This document shows positions 52,266-58,598 of a stretch of 64,000 nt of DNA, one piece after another. Every line of letters starts with the position of its first letter. Within the stretch, counting starts at the first letter, position 1. A program made the translations under genes and the position numbers. The notes under the pieces are model-generated. The model did no database searches. It saw nothing but the letters and a program-made list of their open reading frames with translations, and was not told the DNA's origin. The DNA is from Daejeonella sp. GTDB taxonomy: Bacteria; Bacteroidota; Bacteroidia; Sphingobacteriales; Sphingobacteriaceae. The stretch spans positions 62,001-126,000 of the forward strand of contig NZ_JAUXXZ010000052.1 of the NCBI RefSeq assembly GCF_030684675.1. The letters are read 5' to 3'.

Positions 52266-52691
52266 TCAAGTGTGCATCTCAATCCTATACCGTATTGCAG
52301 CTTCAAGTATATCAATATTTATATCTTTTAGAGTTTTGAACTTAATACAATAGCCAGTCACACTAGCTTTTCCAAGCCTATTTCCAAAAATTTTGGCTAA
52401 ATATGTCTTATCTGTAATACCAAGAATATAGACAGAGATACCGGTTTTATTTGCACTCAAACCAATTTGATAAAATTCTCTGCTTGTTCCATCAGTATAC
52501 TTTATGGTGTAATATCCATATCCTATATTGGGGTTAGCGGTAGTTTTACCTTCACTATTTTTACCATCGCTGAACCATAATTTACCATCCGGTAATACCT
52601 GAAGTATTAACTCGTGTATGGTTTGCATCTCAGTTCGTTTTGGTTCGGACTGGCTGGCAATATACTTTTCGATGTGTTCTTGTACGTTCAT
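52266..52691 (-). CDS. DUF1801 family protein
   Basis: A 141-residue member: 'VQEHIEKYIASQSEPKRTEM', 'QTIHELILQVLPDGKLWFSD' and 'GYGYYTIKYTDGTSREFYQI', 'GLSANKTGISVYILGITDK' and 'KFKTLKDINIDILEAAIRYR'. Third DUF1801 in the cluster. Function unknown. Confidence 0.87.
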   Translation of the reverse strand: MNVQEHIEKYIASQSEPKRTEMQTIHELILQVLPDGKLWFSDGKNSEGKTTANPNIGYGYYTIKYTDGTSREFYQIGLSANKTGISVYILGITDKTYLAKIFGNRLGKASVTGYCIKFKTLKDINIDILEAAIRYRIEMHT

Positions 52692-52768
52692 TTAAAGATT
52701 AACCTGGGTTTATTTGTTTTACCCTTTCAATTCCACACAAATTTTTGTCAAAGGGATTGTAGCACCCC

Positions 52769-53275
52769 CTACTTATAAAATTCTGAAATTAAAAAAGTGT
52801 TGTATAATATATTCTTACTGTTATGCTCATTAAAATGGAGACAGTACACAGTAAGCATATTTCCCTTTTTAACTTCTTTTTTCAGTGCTTCAAGAATTTG
52901 TGGTTGAACTGGCATCCATGTTTCTTCCTGTCCTATTTTAAATAACACTTCGTTCTCAATCATCCCATCCAGTCGGGAAGCATTTCCAGTAAATAATTTG
53001 TATACATTTTTCATTGAAGTTATAACTTCCTGACTTGTAGCTCTGGTTTTACCCAGATAAACCGCTTTAAATCTATAATTATCAAGTCTTGAGTAATAGC
53101 GAGGGATGGCAGGATTTTTTTCTACACTGTCTGCGTACAATTTTTCTTGTTTCAAAATCGAAACAATATCTACTTCGGGATAGTTCTTATTCCAATTATC
53201 CCAATATTCCTGATCGCTCTGCGCATATACAGAGCTTGTTATAAACAAAAACAAAATGTAGAATGATTTGTTCAT
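52769..53275 (-). CDS. Hypothetical exported protein
   Basis: A 168-residue protein with signal peptide (MNKSFYILFLFITSSVYA, cut before Q). The mature part has 'WDNWNKNYPEVDIVSILKQE' and 'VQPQILEALKKEVKKGNMLT', ending 'LYNTFLISEFYK'. No recognised domain. An attC-like element lies directly upstream (higher coordinates), so it may be the cargo of the last unit in the cluster. Confidence 0.7.
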   Translation of the reverse strand: MNKSFYILFLFITSSVYAQSDQEYWDNWNKNYPEVDIVSILKQEKLYADSVEKNPAIPRYYSRLDNYRFKAVYLGKTRATSQEVITSMKNVYKLFTGNASRLDGMIENEVLFKIGQEETWMPVQPQILEALKKEVKKGNMLTVYCLHFNEHNSKNILYNTFLISEFYK

Positions 53276-53310
53276 GCTGTTGTCATTTTAGGATTTTCTT
53301 ATAAAGGTGC

Positions 53311-53437
53311 TAATGGTTTAGGTATTGGCGATATTGGGCCATTTAAAAAACCTCAGCTCAAAATTTGCACAACTGCCAAATAAAATCACAAATCTTTAAT
53401 TTACAAAGTCAGCCTAACTATTGCAAATGCAATGTTG
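53311..53437 (-). repeat. Cassette-border element B (subfamily 2)
   Basis: About 127 bp between the GrpB-like gene and the hypothetical exported protein. Left end CTAATGGTTTAGGTATTGGC; right end CTATTGCAAATGCAATGTTG, related to the left end on the opposite strand. Interior CAAATAAAATCACAAATC... is shared with element E (CAAATAGAATTACAAATT). It covers the last six codons and the stop of the GrpB-like gene. Confidence 0.6.
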
Positions 53438-53798
53438 TTTGCCGTTTTTCTTCTTCTATAATTGAGTCGATAAAATCATTGACATTAAGTTCTTTCAGAG
53501 TAGCATATACTTTTTTGTCCTGCTTGGCTTTTTCAGCTAATTCGTATTTTATTTGCTGATATTTCATCCTGGCCCAATCATTTTTTCTTAAAAAATCCCG
53601 GGATAAAATGTGTTTTTCCAATGCTTTACTGTCAACCGGGCAAACATAAAGATGATGCTTAACCGTGTCTAATATTCCATTTGACAATTTACCAACGTGT
53701 TCAATATTAAATTCAAGTCCGTTTAAAGCACTTTCAACCTGACTTTTTATGTCGTCAAAATGTTTGACCCAATCTGATGTGTATTTTTCGATTAACAT
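53418..53798 (-). CDS. GrpB family (UPF0157) protein, internally deleted
   Basis: A 126-residue ORF. The start is normal for GrpB: 'MLIEKYTSDWVKHFDDIKSQ' then 'NGLEFNIEHVG'. The C-terminal half is normal too: 'VKHHLYVCPVDSKALEKHIL' and 'SRDFLRKNDWARMKYQQIKY'. Between them the family normally has about 40-50 residues including G-S-T-S-V-P-G-L-A-A-K-P-x-x-D, here replaced by 'KLSNGILDT'. It therefore seems a deletion derivative that has lost the nucleotidyltransferase-like active region, and is probably non-functional. The last codons run into element B. Confidence 0.75.
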   Translation of the reverse strand: MLIEKYTSDWVKHFDDIKSQVESALNGLEFNIEHVGKLSNGILDTVKHHLYVCPVDSKALEKHILSRDFLRKNDWARMKYQQIKYELAEKAKQDKKVYATLKELNVNDFIDSIIEEEKRQTTLHLQ

Positions 53799-53821
53799 TT
53801 GTTTTTTATACGATGAGGTAA

Positions 53822-53959
53822 AACGTTTTAGGCCTTTGCGCTTGGCAGATTTTTAGCACAAAAGTTCAATAGAATACCTGCTGTTGAACCTTGCATCCCG
53901 TAGGAACGGGATTTCCTAGAAGCACTTCGGCTGTCATATTGCCAAACCTGCGTTAGTGG
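53822..53959 (-). repeat. Cassette-border element C (subfamily 1)
   Basis: About 138 bp between the esterase gene and the GrpB-like gene. Left end AACGTTTTAGGCCTTTGCGC leading to TTGGC; right end TTGCCAAACCTGCGTTAGTG. Inner arms CTTGGC and GCCAAAC are complementary and the outer AAC/GTT cores match. The middle contains a separate palindrome (53895-53912). Confidence 0.6.
53895..53912. repeat. REP-like palindrome ATCCCG-N6-CGGGAT
   Basis: ATCCCG (53895-53900), TAGGAA, CGGGAT (53907-53912): a perfect 6-bp hairpin with a GTAGG tetraloop-flank, the form of REP sequences handled by RAYT transposases. No RAYT gene is in the window. Confidence 0.55.
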
Positions 53960-53964
53960 TAGGC

Positions 53965-54840
53965 TTATTTAAAATTGATTTGTCTTTTAAAAAAATTCCA
54001 ACTTTCTAAGTAAACATCTATATCATTTGGATAATCGTGCTTTCCATTAATTACTTTTAAAAGAACAACTTCAGGGTTTCCTTTCTTTTTGTAACTAAAC
54101 TTTTCAATTGTTTTTCCATCTGTGGGGTCGGTGTCCGGTAAAATTTCTTTTTTAGGCTTTCCTTTGTAACCATCCAAACTTGACCAATATCTGAATGTTT
54201 GTTCAGTTGAACGAACTTTTCCAAAAACAGTCCCCGAAATTTTTACTTCCCCACCGTTATAAGGATTTACCGGGTCGCTGGTGCCATTTATAATCATAAC
54301 AGGCATAGGTAATTTTCTTTCAATACAGTCCATATTACTGGTGTCTGGAAGGCTCGCAATGATAGCCGTAATAGCTTTGAATCTTGCAGGCATTGTTGTG
54401 GCTAGTTTATATGCCATATGTCCGCCCCCGGAAGTTCCAATTGCAAATACCTGACCTGAACTTATTTGATATTTTGAAATAAAATATTCAATCATTCGAT
54501 TAAAAAAACTATTCTCATCAATATTTTCAAGATTTGCAGCCGAGGTCGCCGTTTTACGGCATTCATTCCAAAAATGTTTATATCCATCGGGATAAACCAA
54601 TAAGATGTTTTCACTTTCAGCTTTTGCTTCCAGCTTTACCGCTGTTTTCATTATTCCTTTACCGGAACCACCAGAACCATGTAGAATAAAAACTAAACTT
54701 GATTTAGTATTTGGCAGGGAAGGTTTTTTAAAATGAAAGGTTCGGTAATGATTATCAATTAAAAGAGAATCGCTTAACAATTGTGCATTAGAAGATAAAT
54801 AGGAGAGTATTAATAGAAGTAGGAATGACTGTTTTCTCAT
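53965..54840 (-). CDS. Exported poly(3-hydroxybutyrate)-depolymerase-like esterase (LpqC family)
   Basis: A 291-residue alpha/beta hydrolase. Signal peptide (MRKQSFLLLLILSYLSSNA) is cut before Q. The oxyanion loop is 'LVFILHGSGGSGKGIMKTAV'; nucleophile elbow 'VFAIGTSGGGHMAYKLATTM' has the catalytic Ser. The Asp is likely in 'MIINGTSDPVNPYNGGEV' and the His in 'VINGKHDYPNDIDVYL'. This is the PHB-depolymerase/esterase PhaZ-LpqC-type family, acting on polyester or feruloyl-like substrates outside the cytoplasm. Lies between elements C and D. Confidence 0.88.
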   Translation of the reverse strand: MRKQSFLLLLILSYLSSNAQLLSDSLLIDNHYRTFHFKKPSLPNTKSSLVFILHGSGGSGKGIMKTAVKLEAKAESENILLVYPDGYKHFWNECRKTATSAANLENIDENSFFNRMIEYFISKYQISSGQVFAIGTSGGGHMAYKLATTMPARFKAITAIIASLPDTSNMDCIERKLPMPVMIINGTSDPVNPYNGGEVKISGTVFGKVRSTEQTFRYWSSLDGYKGKPKKEILPDTDPTDGKTIEKFSYKKKGNPEVVLLKVINGKHDYPNDIDVYLESWNFFKRQINFK

Positions 54841-54888
54841 ATGATTATTATTTTATAAATAATAGAAACTGATGCTCTTAAAAGCTTA

Positions 54889-55023
54889 CCGCTAACGTTT
54901 TCGGGCTTGGCGATTGGGGGATTTTGGAGAACTGAACTGTCAGCCAAGCATAAAAGTTGATAGAAGCACAAAGCTCCAAGTTTGAACGTCAGACCGCCTG
55001 ACCAAAAACCCGTGTTATACAAC
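54889..55023 (-). repeat. Cassette-border element D (subfamily 1)
   Basis: About 135 bp between esterase and amidohydrolase genes. Left end CCGCTAACGTTTTCGGGCTT, right end AAAAACCCGTGTTATACAAC. Inner arms CGGG(C)TTGGC and CCCG/CCAAAAACCCG pair, with an extra GTTTT on the left arm only (asymmetric spacer). Interior ACTGAACTGTCAGCCAAGCA is nearly shared with element H. Confidence 0.7.
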
Positions 55024-55025
55024 GT

Positions 55026-56324
55026 TTATTTTGGATTATACAACTTTCCATTTTTAATTACCAAAAGCACCTCATCTATATTGTTAATATGTTTAGTCGG
55101 ATCTGAATTTAAAAAAAGCAAGTTCGCTTTTTTGCCAATTTCAATTGAGCCTTCTTGATTGAAAATACCTGTTGCCATTGCCGAATATTTAGTTGCAGAT
55201 ATTATTGCTTCAAATGGCGTAAAGCCACATTCATTAACCAATAACTTCATTTCGTGCTGAACAAATGTTTCTTGGTCAGAATCACTACCGGCATCAATGA
55301 GGACACTCGCTTTGTGTGCTTGTTGAATTATTCTTTTTCCAATTTCGTAAACCCAAACCCTTCGAGGGTCTTTTTTCTGTATTTTTAATACGGTAATTGT
55401 TGCATCTAAAACCACGTTGTATTTGACCATTAATTTATATAATTCAGAAAAGTCTAATTTTTCAAATTCTTTATCCCAAAATTCATTTTCCTCTCCTCCA
55501 GATTTATGATTACTCCAAAACTTTATCAAATCTTCATTCTTGTCATTTTCATATATCCACATATTCGCGTGTGAAACAGCAAGCACACCGCTTGCTATTA
55601 TTTCAGAAGGTTTAGCTAATTGCAATGATGCATGAGACCAAACAGAAATATTTTGCTTTTTAGCTTCTTCCACAATTTTTATCACCTCATTATTGGATAA
55701 ATTTGCATACATTTTTATACCTGATGCACCTGTGCCTGTAGCTTGGGCTACTTCCAATGGCATATTAGATGTGCTATCAATAGCTTTCATATAAGGCATC
55801 TTTCCGCTTACTCCTCCTTGAGTTGTAGCGATGGTTCTTGGGTCAGAAAAAAACTTTTTTCCGGCCATTAATGAGGAATAATAAAGGTTTGGAGCCACAA
55901 TATCACCAATTAAAGCATCTCTTGATAAACTTGATAATGTTCTTGCATCACCAGCCATATCTCTTACCGATGTAATGCCGGTTAACAACATCTCTCTGAG
56001 TACTTTTTCTGCATTATCCCTCCTTTCTTCAGTAGGATCTGTTGCAAAATGTACATGAGCGTCTATTAAGCCGGGAACTACAAATTTATTTCTTAAAACT
56101 ATGGATTGAACACTGTCATTTGGCATGTAATCTTTTGAAGGTAAAATGTTTTGGATTTTACCGTTTTGGATTACAATGGTATAATCCTCTAGTATTTTTT
56201 TTGCGTTGACATCTACAATATTCAAATGGCATAAAGCATAATTATCAAATCTGAACTGTGCGAATGCGGATGACACCCCAATTATAAAAATGATAATACA
56301 TTTTACTATGTTTCTTGATTTCAT
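55026..56324 (-). CDS. Exported amidohydrolase-family protein
   Basis: A 432-residue metal-dependent hydrolase with an N-terminal signal (residues 1-22, ending '...SSAFA', cut before Q). TIM-barrel motifs: 'FVVPGLIDAHVHFATDPTEE' (H-x-H), 'GASGIKMYANLSNNEVIKIV', 'NISVWSHASLQLAKPSEIIA' and 'LIDAGSDSDQETFVQHEM' (final Asp). The C-terminal composite domain is 'GSIEIGKKANLLFLNSDPTK'. It probably hydrolyses an amide or ester in the periplasm; substrate unknown. Flanked by elements D and E. Confidence 0.92.
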   Translation of the reverse strand: MKSRNIVKCIIIFIIGVSSAFAQFRFDNYALCHLNIVDVNAKKILEDYTIVIQNGKIQNILPSKDYMPNDSVQSIVLRNKFVVPGLIDAHVHFATDPTEERRDNAEKVLREMLLTGITSVRDMAGDARTLSSLSRDALIGDIVAPNLYYSSLMAGKKFFSDPRTIATTQGGVSGKMPYMKAIDSTSNMPLEVAQATGTGASGIKMYANLSNNEVIKIVEEAKKQNISVWSHASLQLAKPSEIIASGVLAVSHANMWIYENDKNEDLIKFWSNHKSGGEENEFWDKEFEKLDFSELYKLMVKYNVVLDATITVLKIQKKDPRRVWVYEIGKRIIQQAHKASVLIDAGSDSDQETFVQHEMKLLVNECGFTPFEAIISATKYSAMATGIFNQEGSIEIGKKANLLFLNSDPTKHINNIDEVLLVIKNGKLYNPK

Positions 56325-56343
56325 CTATTGTATTTTAAATATT

Positions 56344-56475
56344 GCATATCGGTTCACTTACTGGCGATGGTGGGTCATTTGAAAAATTCTGTTCAGCATT
56401 TGAACAAATGCCAAATAGAATTACAAATTTTGAGTTTATAAAGTCGGCACCACTATTGCCAATACGGTGTTATGC
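56344..56475 (-). repeat. Cassette-border element E (subfamily 2)
   Basis: About 132 bp between the amidohydrolase and the membrane protein gene. Left end GCATATCGGTTCACTTACTG then GCGATGGTGG; right end CCACTATTGCCAATACGGTG then TTATGC. The ends are complementary (GCATA, CCGT/ATTGG). Interior CAAATAGAATTACAAATTTT aligns with element B. Confidence 0.65.
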
Positions 56476-56487
56476 GTTCATGCTTTT

Positions 56488-57351
56488 CTATTTGTCCGAT
56501 AAATGATACTCTTTACGTAAGGTAGTAATCAACTTTATTGCATTTTCTTTCATTTTTCCTAATTTAGAATTGTAATTAGTAAAAGTTCCACCATAATTAA
56601 CTAATCTATTTCCAAATTCTGTCAATTTTATATTGTCGTGGCTTAAAAGCTTAGCATCAGGTGATACACCAACATAAGCCCCCGGGTTAAAATATTTATA
56701 ATTAAAAAGTTCATACGAGGCAGCGATATAGTCGTAGGCTAATTTGTCCACATTTTCTTGTTGGAATTTAACTTCTTCTTCAACTTCGTCATAAAAAATA
56801 ATGATATCAGCAGAGGCTTTGTTCCTTATTAAACGCATGCCGCCAGAGTTCTTTAACTGAATCAATGTTCTTTCGGTTGGTTTAACAACGCTTGCAGTTC
56901 TTATAGCTTTCCTGAAGAGTTTATAAATTTCATAATCATTTGTCTTTTGATTTTCGTAGTTGAAACAAACTGATATAAGTGAGTCAATATAAAGTAACCG
57001 TATTTTGTTTTCTTTTACTACTTTATTAATATTAGCGGTATCAATTTGAGCATCTTCTATCATAGAGTTAATAAATTCTTTTTCTCTATTATTCTCAATA
57101 ACATGCTCTAACTGCCATTCAGCCAAAAAGCCACAAAAAACTGCAAGAAACAACATTGAAAATTCCCAGAAATAAGATTTCCAATTTTTCCTTCCTTCGT
57201 GATGAGCATGATGATGTACTTCCATATTTTCAGTTTCTTGATTTGAGTTGATAGTCTCAGCGTCATTTGTTGAGATAATTTCGTCAGGAGGGTTTTCCGA
57301 TTGATTATTTATCGGATTATCTAAATGTTCTTCTTCCGTATTGTCTGCCAT
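56488..57351 (-). CDS. Membrane-anchored protein of unknown function (His-rich N-terminus)
   Basis: A 287-residue protein. An acidic, Asn-rich N-terminus precedes 'ENMEVHHHAHHEGRKNWKSY' and a single TM 'FWEFSMLFLAVFCGFLAEWQ'. About 210 residues of helical sequence follow, such as 'NREKEFINSMIEDAQIDTAN' and 'IIFYDEVEEEVKFQQENVDK'. The H-H-H-A-H-H...W-K-S-Y-F-W-E-F layout recurs in Bacteroidota proteins of unknown function (DUF6090-type by resemblance). Topology and role unknown. Confidence 0.8.
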   Translation of the reverse strand: MADNTEEEHLDNPINNQSENPPDEIISTNDAETINSNQETENMEVHHHAHHEGRKNWKSYFWEFSMLFLAVFCGFLAEWQLEHVIENNREKEFINSMIEDAQIDTANINKVVKENKIRLLYIDSLISVCFNYENQKTNDYEIYKLFRKAIRTASVVKPTERTLIQLKNSGGMRLIRNKASADIIIFYDEVEEEVKFQQENVDKLAYDYIAASYELFNYKYFNPGAYVGVSPDAKLLSHDNIKLTEFGNRLVNYGGTFTNYNSKLGKMKENAIKLITTLRKEYHLSDK

Positions 57352-57438
57352 ATATTTTTTAATTGTTTAGTTTTAGAGTGTAGCAGTAACATGGCACATA
57401 AGGGTTTGCAGGCTATGCTGTCCACCGATTTTTTGCTC

Positions 57439-58320
57439 CTAGTATTTTAAAAACTTTGTTCCGTTGTACGTTTTAGTTGCAGTTACCACTACTACTTTTG
57501 TACCACCATCTTTAAGCAATTCAAAAGTCACTTTGGGATAGCCTATACCACTTTCAAATGTGTTGTTGCCAATATATTTCAAACTTGAAAAAAGCTGTCC
57601 ATTTCTTTTCATAAACAGCAAATCGTCATTTTTTGTAAATTCGATGGTGTTGCTGTCTCCAATATTATAAAGCCCAGTAACCTTATCATAAACTTTTTGG
57701 TCAAGAGGAATTTCTTTACTCATACTAACATTAAAAACAATTTCGCTTTCTCCTAATTTGGTTTTAGAAATATTGAGTATTCTGTTAACCGCTTGAGGGG
57801 AAGAAGCCCATTTGTCTGTTTCAACATATTTACCACCTTTAAAATAGAGTTGTGTTATTAAGTCCTGCTGATTGGGTACAGATACCCGCATATGTATATG
57901 AGAAGGTCGCCAAGATGATTCATCTTTTGGGTCGGCTTTATAGGGAACAGGTAAAATAGATTTAAACTCATATTTTCCATCAGCTTTCGTTTTTTGTCCG
58001 CCACGATATTTGTATTCGTCAGAGGCATTATCATAAAGTTCATTTTCATCGCAATGCCAGATTTCAACTAACGCACTATTGATTGGGGTTTTCCCGTCCT
58101 CTTTAAAAATGTTGCCCTTTAAAACTATTGGTGTCCCATTTGAATTTGGAAGTCTTAGATTTGTCCGCAATGGTGAGTTAGGTCTATAAAACGGACCCAG
58201 AATATCAGTTGTAGTTTGTGTGTCGCCTTCAAAGCTTTTACCATTCCAGTTTAAAGCTCCGAAAGCACTAACGCTGATAACTGTCAGCGTTGAATTTTTA
58301 ATAAATGTTCTGCGTTTCAT
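57439..58320 (-). CDS. Intradiol ring-cleavage dioxygenase-like protein with extra C-terminal domain
   Basis: A 293-residue protein. Twin-arginine-like/Sec signal (MKRRTFIKNSTLTVISVSAF). The catalytic domain runs to about residue 190: 'ILGPFYRPNSPLRTNLRLPN', 'NSALVEIWHCDENELYDNAS', 'DEYKYRGGQKTKADGKYEFK' and 'SSWRPSHIHMRVSVPNQQDL' (H-x-H iron ligands, Tyr ligand in the YKYRGG region). It would open aromatic or catechol-like rings with non-haem iron. Residues 200-293 form a separate beta-rich domain (DUF3471-like, 'VYDKVTGLYNIGDSNTIEFT'), an uncommon fusion. Confidence 0.88.
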   Translation of the reverse strand: MKRRTFIKNSTLTVISVSAFGALNWNGKSFEGDTQTTTDILGPFYRPNSPLRTNLRLPNSNGTPIVLKGNIFKEDGKTPINSALVEIWHCDENELYDNASDEYKYRGGQKTKADGKYEFKSILPVPYKADPKDESSWRPSHIHMRVSVPNQQDLITQLYFKGGKYVETDKWASSPQAVNRILNISKTKLGESEIVFNVSMSKEIPLDQKVYDKVTGLYNIGDSNTIEFTKNDDLLFMKRNGQLFSSLKYIGNNTFESGIGYPKVTFELLKDGGTKVVVVTATKTYNGTKFLKY

Positions 58321-58370
58321 AATATTTAGTTTTGGTTGTAAATAAATGAATGATGTCTGTTTTTAGCTTG

Positions 58371-58505
58371 CCCACAACGGTTTCGGGCTTGGCGAAGGTG
58401 GCGATTTTCACCACAAATGTCGATGCGGAGAACCAAACTTTGATTAACCACAAATGTGTCTGCGGAGCACTGAACTGCCACTTTTGCCAAACCCGTGTTG
58501 GCAGT
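58371..58505 (-). repeat. Cassette-border element G (subfamily 1)
   Basis: About 135 bp between the dioxygenase and the DUF885 gene. Left end CCCACAACGGTTTCGGGCTT then GGCGAAGGTGGC; right end GCCACTTTTGCCAAACCCGT then GTTGGCAGT. Inner arms CGGGCTTGGC-gaa-GGTGGC and GCCAC-ttt-TGCCAAACCCG pair over about 19 bp with two mismatches. The core CAAC/GTTG is outside, and extra GGTTT occurs only in the left spacer. Clearest example of the family. Confidence 0.72.
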
Positions 58506-58598
58506 AGTTTTTATTAATTATGGAGATCGAATTCAGATTTTCATTATAGTTTTCAAAATGGTTTAGATAAAAAATATTTGATAGGAAAGTAATAATGA

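Noticed and set aside
52692-52768. Possible left-hand border element
   Set aside because: No AAC/GTT cores or inner arm pairs could be found; the gap is only 77 nt.
54837-55022. Minus-strand ORF inside element D
   Set aside because: Only reads through the border element; no family features.
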